From: Chrysemys picta bellii
Lineage: Eukaryota; Chordata; Testudines; Emydidae
DNA length: 64,000 nucleotides
Assembly: GCF_011386835.1 (NCBI RefSeq)
Contig: NC_088792.1
Coordinates: forward strand, 47,110,882 to 47,174,881
Direction: 5' to 3'
The notes below the pieces were generated by a model. That model was not told the DNA's origin and ran no database searches. It was given only the letters and a program-made list of their open reading frames with translations. Both the position numbers and the translations under genes were made by a program. This document shows positions 34,093-43,668 of the stretch, piece after piece (the stretch's first letter is position 1; the number at the start of each line of letters is the position of its first letter).

Positions 34093-35598
34093 GTTAGATG
34101 CTGTTAATCATTGCTGGACCAGTAGTAGCCTTTCTATATATTTAAAAAATGCTTTATAGTTCAACTCACATTCTTGCATGGTTACGCATGTAAGCGCTAC
34201 TGTTGGAAAGGGGAGATTCCCAGCTTCCCCAATGGGACCAAGACCATTAGCCCTTAAATATCAGACTTTAAATTGTGACATTTTATGTACATAATACTTA
34301 ATTTAGATCATTCTTACATGTCTTTATGGGTTGCTCTGAGGTCAGGATAGTGCAATCTTGGTGAATAAGGTAGTTGACTTTATAGGTAGAGGAATAAAAA
34401 AATAGTTCCAATAATTATTTTTTAAAACTCTCTCTAAAACATTTGTAAAATAGATTTTGTGTAAAATATGTGGCATATAAAATACTTAATTGTGTGGTAT
34501 GGTATTAAGGTTCTGTTGGCGCTTAATTCAGTCATGACTTCCCTGCTCATTAGTAATGGCAATCCCAAATTCATGCCAATTAATCCTTTATACCACACTA
34601 CATGTGCACTTCTTTAGGACTTATTTCTGCCATCCTGACTACGCATGGAGTAAGGTGTGACAGAATTGAAACTGCACTGTAATAACTTATGAATATTGTA
34701 TGTTGATCTGGTTATTAGGATGTTTACTGTATGAACATTGGTTTAGTTACAGGAGACTGTAACAAAAACAAGCAAGAAAGAAAATAATGATTCAAGATAA
34801 GCCACCTCTGGGGTAAACACTTAAGGGTTTTTTTAAAAAAATGCCTGTGCTATTAGCTTTGAAGATTCTACCTCCTGGCTCCAGCCAATTTACAGAACTG
34901 GTTTTGGCAAACAGAGCTAAGGACTGGGAACCAGAAGATCAAAAGGACTGGAGCAGTTTAAAAAGAACACCCTCTCAAGCGATGGTAATTGTTGGGGGGA
35001 GTTGTTCAGGGGGCCCAGACTGACGCAGGACATGCTGGGGTGTCTGAAGAAGTTAGGCCTGCCTAAGCTACCATCAGAGGATGGAAAACCTTTAGGTAAG
35101 ATAGACATTCAAGTAGACTTTTTGTTTTAAAATCCTTTTTTGCCCTAAATGCTTTGTTCCTACTGTTAAACAATACTTTGATTATAGAGAGCTGTCTGCT
35201 TGCTGTATACAGCGCTGGTCACAGACACCCAAAGCGAAGAACCGCAGGTGCTGAACCCAGTCAGACCAGCTGGGTGGGCACTATTGAGAGCGTACAGGGT
35301 TCTGTAGTCCAAGGCCTGGTCTAAGAGTGGAAGAATTGCAGAATTTCACCTTAGGAGAGATAAAAGCACAAGGCCTGATACCTAAGGGGGTGCACTCAGA
35401 GAAAGTGGAGAGAGGTGCAGTTAGCCCTATAGCCATGACATAAGTTACTACTCCCAGTGAGCAATGGTGGGAAAATTAGGCTGTTATTCACTATCAAAGT
35501 TGCTGTAAATAATCACTGCCCATTTCTATTATGTTAGTAAATATGGTGAAATGTTTCCATAACTAACTTCAGTGTAGCATGGAGCGCTTCATTTAAAA
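34093..35598. other. no gene; probable unclassified repeat at 34840-35445
   Basis: The first half is AT-rich. From about 34840 the sequence (CTCCTGGCTCCAGCCAATTT ... GCAGGACATGCTGGGG ... GCTGAACCCAGTCAGACC ... GCCCTATAGCCATGAC) has the look of an old LTR or other interspersed repeat. I found neither a partner copy nor ends in the window. Confidence 0.35.
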
Positions 35599-35817
35599 CA
35601 GGGGTTCTCAAACTGGGGGTCGTGACCCCTCAGGGGGTCATGAGGTTATTATGTGGGGAGTTGTGAGCTGTGAGCCTCCACCCCAAACCCCGGTTCACCT
35701 CTAGCATTTATAATAGTGTTAAATATAAAAAAAATGTTTTTAATTTATAAGGGGGAGTTGCACTCCGAGGCTTGCTGTGTGAAAGGAGTCACCAAATCAA
35801 GAATTTGAAAATGACTG
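35599..35817. mobile_element. hAT MITE, 219 bp, perfect 8-bp target duplication
   Basis: Starts CAGGGGTTCTCAAACTGGGG. The 8-mer ATTTAAAA stands at 35591-35598 and again at 35818-35825. Right-end reverse complement begins CAGTCATTTTCAAATTC, a weak inverted match. The exact 8-bp duplication identifies a hAT insertion of the Charlie-like CAGNGGTTCTCAAA type. Confidence 0.85.
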
Positions 35818-36116
35818 ATTTAAAACCTGGAGTATGTTTCATGGAAAATTTTTGAATTCTGAAAGGTCACTGTACCAGACTTAAATGTCTCTGCTTGCAA
35901 ATTTTTACATTTCTTGTATCCAGTCTAATTATTGCTTCATAGATACTATCTTTTATAAAGACTCTTTGTCATAGTTAATTAGTACATGCAATAACTGTAA
36001 ACTATAAAAGATTCTTGCTATTATATGTGCTTCAATTTTCCACTTCTCTCTTAAGAGAAGTTGTTTATTTGTTGACTAAAATGTTTTACAGATGAACAAT
36101 CTGTAGTAAAAAGAAC

Positions 36117-36205
36117 AGGAGTACTTGTGGCACCTTAGAGACTAACAAATTTATTAGAGCATAAGCTTTCGTGGACTACAGCCCACTTCTTCGGATGCAT
36201 ACAGA
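36117..36205 (-). repeat. Penelope-like terminal fragment with hammerhead-like motif
   Basis: Plus-strand AGTACTTGTGGCACCTTAGA, then GACTAACAAATTTATTAGAG, is a widespread sauropsid repeat. On the minus strand the order is CCGAAGA (36194-36188), a hairpin GUGGGC-UGUA-GUCCAC (36186-36171, six pairs with one G-U), GAAA (36170-36167), a 2-bp GC/GC stem and UCU. This is the hammerhead layout (CUGANGA, stem II, GAAA, NUH), with U-to-C in the core and one extra A before stem II. Penelope-like elements are known to carry hammerheads; assignment to that group is inference. Confidence 0.5.
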
Positions 36206-36391
36206 GTGGAATAAATATTGAGATATCTGTAGTAAATGTTCTAGGGTCAGATTAGAGGTCACAATAGGAAATGATGGTAGGAAATTACTGCACAATTTTT
36301 TTTAAGGTTGATAGTTTAGTAATTCTGTCTATCATCCTAAATTTGCTAGAAGAATGTAAAGTCTATCTACCTTGAAAACATTAAATGCACA

Positions 36392-37592
36392 TGTCACGCT
36401 GTCTGGAGTGACTAACAACTGTGAGTGCGTACCTCAGGGCAGACTGTCAGAAACAGGGCAGATACCCCAAACTGATGGAGTTTTCTGTAATTAGATTTCA
36501 TCAAGCCTTTAACAAATGTGAATTCCTCGGTCGCCATACCAGTCTTACCATGGAGTTGCAGACAGTCCCCTTAGATTCTGCAGCCTATCTTGCTACCCAG
36601 ACAAACTGAACTTTGTGATTAATGGTCACTTTAACCAAAAATGACAGCACATCAGATTTCTCTCAGTCCCAAGAAACCAGTCACTTACCCCAGATCAATT
36701 GGTACTCCAGATCTTACACCAAAGACAATGCTGGCAGCCAATTCTATAGTAAACTAACTAAAGATTTATTAGCTAAGAAAAAAGAATGAGAGTTATTGAG
36801 AGGTTGAAGCAGATAAAATATATATACAGGTGAATCACAGTTTGTAACTCCAATTGGTGGCAGTGATGTAATGAACTGCAGTTTCTCAAAAGTCTTTCAG
36901 GGTACCAAGATTGTCTCTGGGGATCTCTGTTTTGCATATGGTACATTCCCTGTAAGAGTCCAAACAGGCCAGAGATGAGCGATCTATCTTTGAATCCATT
37001 TTTATATCTTCTTCTGACAGAAGACAAGCTGACAGTGTCTCTGCTCACATGGCTTTTTCTTTGATGATAAGGAGTGACGAATATACTTAGTCTTTTGACC
37101 TCTGGTCATCATCATGATGCCTTTTGCTTTGGAATTAGCATCTTTTCTGATAAAGTCCTTCATTAGCATTTCACAAAGTTTCTTTAGTGGGTTATTTAGT
37201 TACATGGGTATACACAATGCAAATGTTTGCTATTACTTTATAACAGGAACAGATAAGTGAAAACAATACAAATAACATTTCACTAGTTTTCATAAAGTTT
37301 AAACATCTGAATACATACTTATACATTACTCACTTAGGTCTATACTAATACACCTCTACCCCGATATAACGCGATCTGATATAACACGAATTCGGATATA
37401 ACGCGGTAAAGCAGTGCTCTGGGGGATAGAGCTGAGCACTCCGGCGGATCAAAGCAAATTCGATATAACACGGTTTCACCTATAATGTGGTAAGATTTTT
37501 TGGCTCCCAAGGACAGTGTTATATTGGGGTAAAGGTGTACAACCAAATTGGCCTGTGGCCCTGATCTGACCTGGTCTGCCAGCGTCACAACA
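36392..37592. repeat. LTR-like interspersed repeat, copy B
   Basis: Homologous to 1381-2381 in the same orientation. It starts TGTCACGCTGTCTGGAGTG and ends near CCAGCGTCACAACA, so TG...CA ends are possible. It is interrupted by a 187-bp TA-flanked MITE at 37351-37537; removing that restores alignment with copy A (AATTGGCCTG follows). Identity as a solo LTR is an inference from length, ends and lack of coding sequence. Confidence 0.55.
37351..37537. mobile_element. Tc1/mariner-type MITE, copy 2 of 3
   Basis: CACCTCTACCCCGATATAAC at the left and inverted TTGGGGTAAAGGTG at the right, with TA on each side (37349-37350, 37538-37539). Inverted relative to copies 1 and 3 in its interior. It is inserted in the LTR-like repeat copy B; copy A lacks it, giving a natural empty-site comparison. 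Confidence 0.9.
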
Positions 37593-38621
37593 GATGCTCT
37601 TTGGAAAGAAAGACTGAAGTAAATATGAGTAAAATGAAAAAGCAGATAGTATAAAATAAGTCACCTTTTCAAATATGGCAGACAGAGTACTTTTAAAAAA
37701 AAATTCAATCTCTTCATTTGTCTTATAAGGCTGGTGGTCAATAAGGCTGGTGGCTGAAAGGAACTGGGAACTACTTTTTAACTGGCTTTCAGGTTATTTT
37801 TTCATGCCCTTACATGTCTTCAGTGAAATTCCAAAATACAGTTACAAATTAAGTATTACTGTATTTTGGGTTCTTTTGGTTCTCACAAGCTGTGAGGTGA
37901 GTGAGGAGGGAGTCCGAAGGACTTCACATTAAAGCAAGGAGCAGCTGGAGTATGGGTGGACCGAGAGTTTGGCTGATTTTGCATGTGGCTGGGGTTGGAG
38001 CAGTTGTGTCTCTGCAAATGACCTTTTCGAATGCATGCAAAGTCCCTGGTCCATCTCCTAGCTCCTCCCAGCTGATCCATTCTGCTTCCCACTCCATTCC
38101 CTGCTATTATCTTTCTTTTTCCCTTGAATTCATTACCCTGCTGCAGATTCCTCCCAGCCATTTACAAAGACCCCATTTTCTCCCTCCCACAAATTGCCAA
38201 TTGCTTATGTTCCCTTAAGGATAATTATTTTTCCAGTAGAGCCCAAGGGCCCAATCAAGTTGGGACCGCATTGTACTGGTGTAACATGCCCTAATTCTCT
38301 TCTCTCAAAACTGGATTGTAATTTTATAATCCTGCCTGTGTAAGGGGTAATGTAAAGCTGAGCAGGAACCAGATTGTGACTCCAGGAATCACAATCTGTT
38401 GCTTTCCCATAGCTTCAGAGGAGAAGAAAGCTGCACCTTTTCACTGGTGCATATTACTTCCCCATATGGACTGGCTCTGGGGCATGAGATTTTGCATTGG
38501 GAGCAGGACAAAAACCAGGCTCTATCCCCTTCCCACTCATTTGCTTAGGAGGGGGAGAACCAGACTGGCAGCCCCTACTTAAGCCCCTCATTCCTTGGAG
38601 CGGGGAGGGGCTCATTACTGA
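37593..38621. other. no gene recognised
   Basis: Intron-like sequence. There is a short direct repeat of AATAAGGCTGGTGG-type sequence near 37725-37755. Open frames around 37883-38218 are overlapping on both strands and not recognisable. Confidence 0.5.
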
Positions 38622-38907
38622 GGGCTTGTCTATACTTACCGCGCTGGTTTGGCGGCAGGCAATCGAACTTCTGGGTTCGATTTATCGCGTCTAGTCTGGA
38701 CGCGATAAATCGAACTCAGAAGTGCTCCCCGTCGACTCCGGTAATCCTGCTCGCCGCGAGGAATACGTGGAGTCGACGGGGGAGCCTGCCTGCCGGGTCT
38801 GGACGGCGGTAAGTTCGAACTAAGGTACGTCGACTTCAGCTACGTTATTCACGTAGCTGAAGTTGCGTACCTTAGTTCGATTTGGGGGTTTAGTGTAGAC
38901 CAAGCCT
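38622..38907. mobile_element. hairpin-rich MITE (CTACACTA ends), copy 2 of 3
   Basis: Ends GGCTTGTCTATACTTACC and inverted GTTTAGTGTAGACCAAGCC. Internal inverted repeats: GTTCGATTTATCGCGTC against GACGCGATAAATCGAAC (38670-38715), two GTCGAC boxes, and TTCAGCTACG...CGTAGCTGAA near 38838-38864. Same family as 18447-18710 and 42929-43192. Confidence 0.8.
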
Positions 38908-39910
38908 TAGACCTCTGAGTGTAAAACTTTACATATTGTGGAAGAAACTTTTCTCGATTCTTGCATTGCTAGTCGAAAAAAAAATAACTATCTAAATTTT
39001 AAAATACTTATGAAATACTTTGAAGAAAGAAAATCATTGGTACCTTTGTCTTGAATGAGTTAGTGTCTGGTGGGGGAAAAAATAAGAAAAGATATTGTTA
39101 AAAAACACTGACTGCATTTTAAAGGTGGAAAAGTCTGTAACTGTCGGCGTGCTTTTGCAAATCATGAGTTATATCAGTATTAAAACAATAAGTCAATAAA
39201 TAGAAGTGATCCATGTCAGAATATTTACAAATTCTGCTAAGATACGAATTTTAATATGTATTCTGAATCTTCTTCTGTTTCTTCGTGTATCAGTTGTATT
39301 TATTGCACAGAAGATTTTTTTTTTCTTGCATTGTGAGTAAAATACACTATTCAGGGGTGTTTTGGTGGTGCTGTAGTTTACTGCTACTCTGAGACTAGAG
39401 TTTATGGCTGATTTTGACAGTTACTCACTTCCAAGAGTAATGGACAGGGGTTGGGAGTAATTGTGCCTGGAGGGAAGAAACACACCTCAAGTCTCTCTTG
39501 AATGAGAGTCAGCATTCAGAGCAGGATCCATGAACTCTGGAGTGAGTTACATCCAGCCTTCTTCCATGGAAAGGAAGGTCAAAGCAATTTGGGGCCTTTG
39601 GAAGAGAATGAAGGGGGCAATTTAAAGCAACCCAGGAGCACCACACAAATGAGAAAGATTAATAATATTTTTAGTTTTACTTCCATATTTTAGCAGCACA
39701 ACTCAAGAGACTAAGGTCATAACCAGCTGTTCACACCTGTGAAATATTTTTAATTTATCACTGAATTGGATAAATTCAAAATCTTGGCTAGAAGAGAGTA
39801 GCAGCCATAATGGAACTTCTCTGCTTTAACTTACTGTATCAAAATAATAAATTACATTATATCTGACTATTTTTCTTCATGTTTCCATGTAGGACTTTTC
39901 TTTTTGTTAG
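38908..39910 (+). other. end of upstream ANKIB1 intron
   Basis: No repeat is recognised. A pyrimidine-rich tract precedes the splice acceptor TTAG at 39907-39910. A second possible acceptor, TGTAG, ends at 39892 and is in the same phase. Confidence 0.6.
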
Positions 39911-40193
39911 AGATGGAAACCCAAATAAACGAAATGTGCACAATGAGACATCTATGCACTTGCTGTGTATGGGACCTCAAATTATGATCGCTGAGGGAGC
40001 TCTCCATCCTCGCTTGGCACGACCCTCTGAAGATGACATCAGAAGAGCAGAGTGTCTGCAAATGATCCTAAAATGGAAAGGAGCAAAGCTTGACCAAGGA
40101 GAATATGAAAGAGCAGCTATTGATGCTGTTGATAATAAAAAAAATACACCTTTGCATTATGCTGCTGCCTCAGGGATGAAAACCTGTGTAGAG
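39911..40193 (+). CDS. ANKIB1: ANKIB1 exon: N-terminal ankyrin-repeat region
   Basis: ANKIB1 is an RBR-type E3 ubiquitin ligase with N-terminal ankyrin repeats and a RING-IBR-RING module further on. This exon begins one base into an Arg codon (intron phase 2) and reads [20 protein letters not shown], then [31 protein letters not shown] and [31 protein letters not shown] and [12 protein letters not shown] are ankyrin-repeat cores (TxLHxA type). The exon ends on a complete GAG codon followed by the donor GTAAAA. Length is 283 bp with an open frame and strong match to vertebrate ANKIB1 as I know it. The start could be 39893, which would add six residues in frame. Catalytic RBR exons lie outside the window downstream. 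Confidence 0.95.
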
Positions 40194-40794
40194 GTAAAAA
40201 ACAGATATAAATATACAGATTTGTGGTTATATTGTGGTATTTATATATGTATTCAACAAGGCTATTACACAAAAAACATTTTTAATAAACTTAAGAATTA
40301 CAAAGATGGGGAAAAGTCCATTTAGAATGCTACATTTGTAAATCTGAAAGAAACAGAACAATAAACTATCAGGTAGCCACACAAACTGAGAAGAGATCAA
40401 AGGAAAATCAAACTACATATACTTATAAAGTTAACTTTATAAGATAAACCATATAGTATGAGGAAGAACCAGACTAGTTGTTAATAATAATAATAATTAA
40501 AGGAATTTAATGTTAGAGAAATATGTAAGAGAAAAATTGAATAAATAGCTACCTGAGCCAAATTTTAGAAGCTTGTTTACCCTGCTCAATATGGGAAAAC
40601 AGCTGTGACTGGAGGAGTTTTAACTACTCACCCCCTGCCTCAAGAATACCTTATATATGTGTAGTCCATAGTGTCCACCTGCTGATGGAAGAATGAACTC
40701 TACTCTCTGTGTTAGCATAACTACAGTTTACCAAAGAGAACAAATTCTAATGAAAATTCTATACAGTATCTGCCACTTATTCTTGGCACTCTTA

Positions 40795-41360
40795 AGACAG
40801 GTCTACACTACAGCTGTAGCACATCTGGCGAAGATGCTCTATGCCAACAGGAGAGAGCTCTCCCATTGGCTTAATAACTCCACCTCTACAAGACGCGGTA
40901 GCTATGTTACATAAGAACGGCAATACTGGGTTAGAGCAAAGGTCCATCAAGCCCAGTATCCTGTCCTCTGACAGTGGCCAATGGCAGGTGCTCCAAAGGG
41001 AATGAACCGACAGGTTATTATCAAGTGATCCATGCTCTGTCACCCAATCCCAGCTTCTGGCAAACAGAGGCTAGGGACACCATTCCTGCCCATCCTGGCT
41101 AATAGCCATTGATGGACCTATCTTCCATGAATCTATTTAGCTCCCTTTTGAACCCCATTATAGTACTGGCCTTCATAGCACCCTCTGGCAAGGAGTTCTA
41201 GAGGTTGACAGTGTGTTGCATGAAAAAATACTTTCTTGTGTTATAGCACTGTCTATCTGGGGTTAAGGTCAATATAACCATGGCTCAGAGATGTGGATTT
41301 TTCACACCTCTGAGTGACATAGTTATACCAAAGTATGTATGTAGTGTAGACCAAGCCTTT
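40795..41360. mobile_element. MITE with CTACACTAC ends, split by a LINE
   Basis: The left part 40795-40907 starts GACAGGTCTACACTACAG. The right part 41243-41360 ends GTAGTGTAGACCAAGCC. Together they make about 230 bp. The end motif matches the Harbinger and hairpin MITEs in the window. A 335-bp LINE 3' end interrupts it. Confidence 0.65.
40908..41242 (-). mobile_element. L3/CR1-like LINE 3' end, 335 bp
   Basis: ACATAAGAACGGCAATACTG, then GTCCATCAAGCCCAGTATCC and TGGCTAATAGCCATTGATGG, match 55972-56300 closely. The minus orientation puts the LINE 3' end at 40908 with an ACATAAGAA terminal unit. The copy is severely 5' truncated, typical of LINE insertion by target-primed reverse transcription. 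Confidence 0.8.
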
Positions 41361-42003
41361 ACTGGAAATTCTGCTTAAGTGGGAGGTCTGCAAAGGAATC
41401 AATTTAAACCTGATACTAAATGGCAATGGCTGCTGTGTAATTGGACTGGTAATTCCACTTAATTGAGTGCCTTCAGGTGATTTAATAGTGCTTAGGTCTC
41501 TGATTGATTGTATTCCAGTTCCATGCTGATACTGCCTGTTAACCTTGTTTCAGCTTTCAGTCTTTTCTTAGTTTGGTACATGCAGTAAATCTTTGATATG
41601 ATGGAAAGAAAGAGATTGTGAGCTCTTCAATTGTTCTCTCCTTTCAACTCCCTTGGTCTGACAGCCTGATGGGCTCTGACCACAGTGGTTTTTAGTCATT
41701 CACAATTCTACCAGCCTGCCTTCCCCAGCATGGCTCTCGTTTTCACAACCATCTGATTTTTGAGCATTATTGTACAGTACAACAAAATGTAATATATAGG
41801 AGGAGGAGGTAACTGTGCCTAGCCCTCGAAAGGTCTTTGATCTTTCCTTGTGCCCACACTGGCTAATGCCAAGTTCCTTGTTTCTTTCCTTTGGGTATGG
41901 GGCCCACATTCCTCTCACATTTGACCGAGTGACTAGGTTGGTTTCTCAATCCTGGTCTGTTTCCCTTCCTTGGGAGCATCTAATAATACACAGAAAAGTT
42001 GGT
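41361..42003. other. no gene recognised
   Basis: Intron sequence between the split MITE and DIRS copy 2, with no repeat recognised. Confidence 0.5.
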
Positions 42004-42928
42004 CTATACCACTAGTTCTTTGAGTGCTGGTACCTATGTGTACTCTATATGTAGGAATGCATGCATCCGAGTCCCAGAGATTCTTAATAAGCTGTGTCCA
42101 TTGGGCAGTATATATACAGTCAATATCCTCGTACTCCAGACCAAAGGTATAAGAGACTGCAGGCTGATGCCTCTCCTTCTTACCACTGCATGGCCTCAGT
42201 CGGAATCCTTTGTCTACAGATTTCTCCAGCTTCTTTTTTTATAGCCTGTAAATAGATATCACAAATAGTTTTTAGGCTAGCATAGTTATATTTTTTTTAT
42301 AGTATAGTTTATATATCTTGTTTTTCCCTTTGCTGGGAAGTCCTGCTCATAGTCTGGATCTATGCCCAGAGTTCAAGAATTGGGTCTCTTGCCCTTGTTC
42401 TTTCCGTGTGAGAGACTACCACCAACTTCTACTGTTTGGGTAAGATGCATATTTCCTCGAAGTGCGGCATCTTTTGCTCGTTTCCCCCCTCATCAGCTTT
42501 GGTTGAGGAAACACCCAGAAGGCTATGAGCCCTCACTCTGATCTGAGCCAGGGAAATCCACTATATGTCGGCCCCAACTGACAAGCAGCAGCCCTCTGGA
42601 CATGAGCTTGAGAGCAGAGCCTAAAGCTGTAAAGCCCAAGGACCCATTTTCCAGTGCTTCACTTGAGAGTAAGGGGCACTGAGTCCAAAACCTCTTGTTC
42701 CTTTCGCTCTTAGCTCGCTAAGAGAGTTATTTCTCCATTTATATATGTGTACGTAGTTTTTAGTAGTTCTAGTATACTAGAAGTGTGATTCCATCCCAAC
42801 CAGGGAATATACCCAGGATCCTGGGCTTCAAAAACAGTGTCTCCTGCTGCACTCCTTCTCCGTGACCAATGAGCACCAGTAGTACCTCTACTGTCTAGGT
42901 GGGGTGTATGTAGGCCTTGCTGGAGCCC

Positions 42929-43192
42929 TAGGCTAGGTCTACACTACGGCGGGGGGGTGGGGGTCAACCTAAGATACGCAACTTCAGCTACGTGACTAGC
43001 ATAGCTGAAGTTGCGTATTTTGGTAGACTTACCTGGCTGTGAGGACGGTGGCTTCTGCCTCTTGCCGCGGTGGATTTCCGGAGTCGACGGCCGAGCCACT
43101 GGGGATCGATTTTATCGCGTCTATACTAGACGTGATAAATCGATCCCCGATAGATAGATCGCGATCCGGCGGGTAGTGAAGACGTGCCCCTA
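42929..43192. mobile_element. hairpin-rich MITE (CTACACTA ends), copy 3 of 3
   Basis: GGCTAGGTCTACACTACGG at left and inverted GGGTAGTGAAGACGTGCCCC at right. The interior is in the opposite orientation to copies 1 and 2: the TTCAGCTACG / CATAGCTGAAGTTGCG hairpin is now at the left and the TTTTATCGCGTCTATACTAG / GTGATAAATCGATCCCCGA hairpin at the right. Confidence 0.75.
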
Positions 43193-43199
43193 GGCATAA

Positions 43200-43668
43200 C
43201 TAACTGGTTCACAGCCTTTGGTTCACAGAGTAGGCCTGCACATTCCTGACCAGAGAGAATGGTACAAGAACATCCAGATTCTCAAGTAAATACATAAACA
43301 CATGGTACAGGAACACACCAACCTCTTGTAAGATAAGGATGGGACAACAGGCTAATGGATAAGGATGTTTTGTTTGAACTAGCAGGTACAAGGTGTAGGC
43401 TTGGTAACTAACCACGTCAGGAGCGTAATACGTAACTTATTTGTATCAGTGTATAAAAAGAGAAGTCATAGGAGGGGCACCTATATCCAGCTTAGGGGGC
43501 AGCATCCTGGTGTGCTGGATGACCTGGTACCATTGTCGCAGGCATACATTTGTTAGTGTACCTGTAACCACGGACCCAGGACACTAGTATGTTTCGTCAA
43601 CAATAAACTCGGCTGAGTGCCTTCGCCACTGAACCGAGCCTGCGGTCTTTCTGGAGTAACATTGAGGT
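43200..43668 (+). repeat. probable solo retroviral-type LTR in DIRS copy 2
   Basis: Contains a TATA-like TATAAAAAGAG (about 43453), and AATAAACTCGGCTGAGTGCC (43600-43619) as a polyadenylation signal and R/U5 boundary of the retroviral kind. It ends near GTCTTTCTGGAGTAACA. The left boundary is unclear because it abuts the MITE. No internal viral genes are attached. On both sides DIRS gag-like sequence appears to continue. Confidence 0.6.

Noticed and set aside
39879..40325. Open frame of 148 codons read as a single-exon gene
   Set aside because: Its middle is the ANKIB1 exon; the ends are intron read-through beyond canonical splice sites.
43200..43668. Promoter of a host gene (TATAAAAAG and AATAAA nearby)
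   Set aside because: The spacing of TATA, AATAAA and the following sequence is that of a retroviral-type LTR, inside a transposon.
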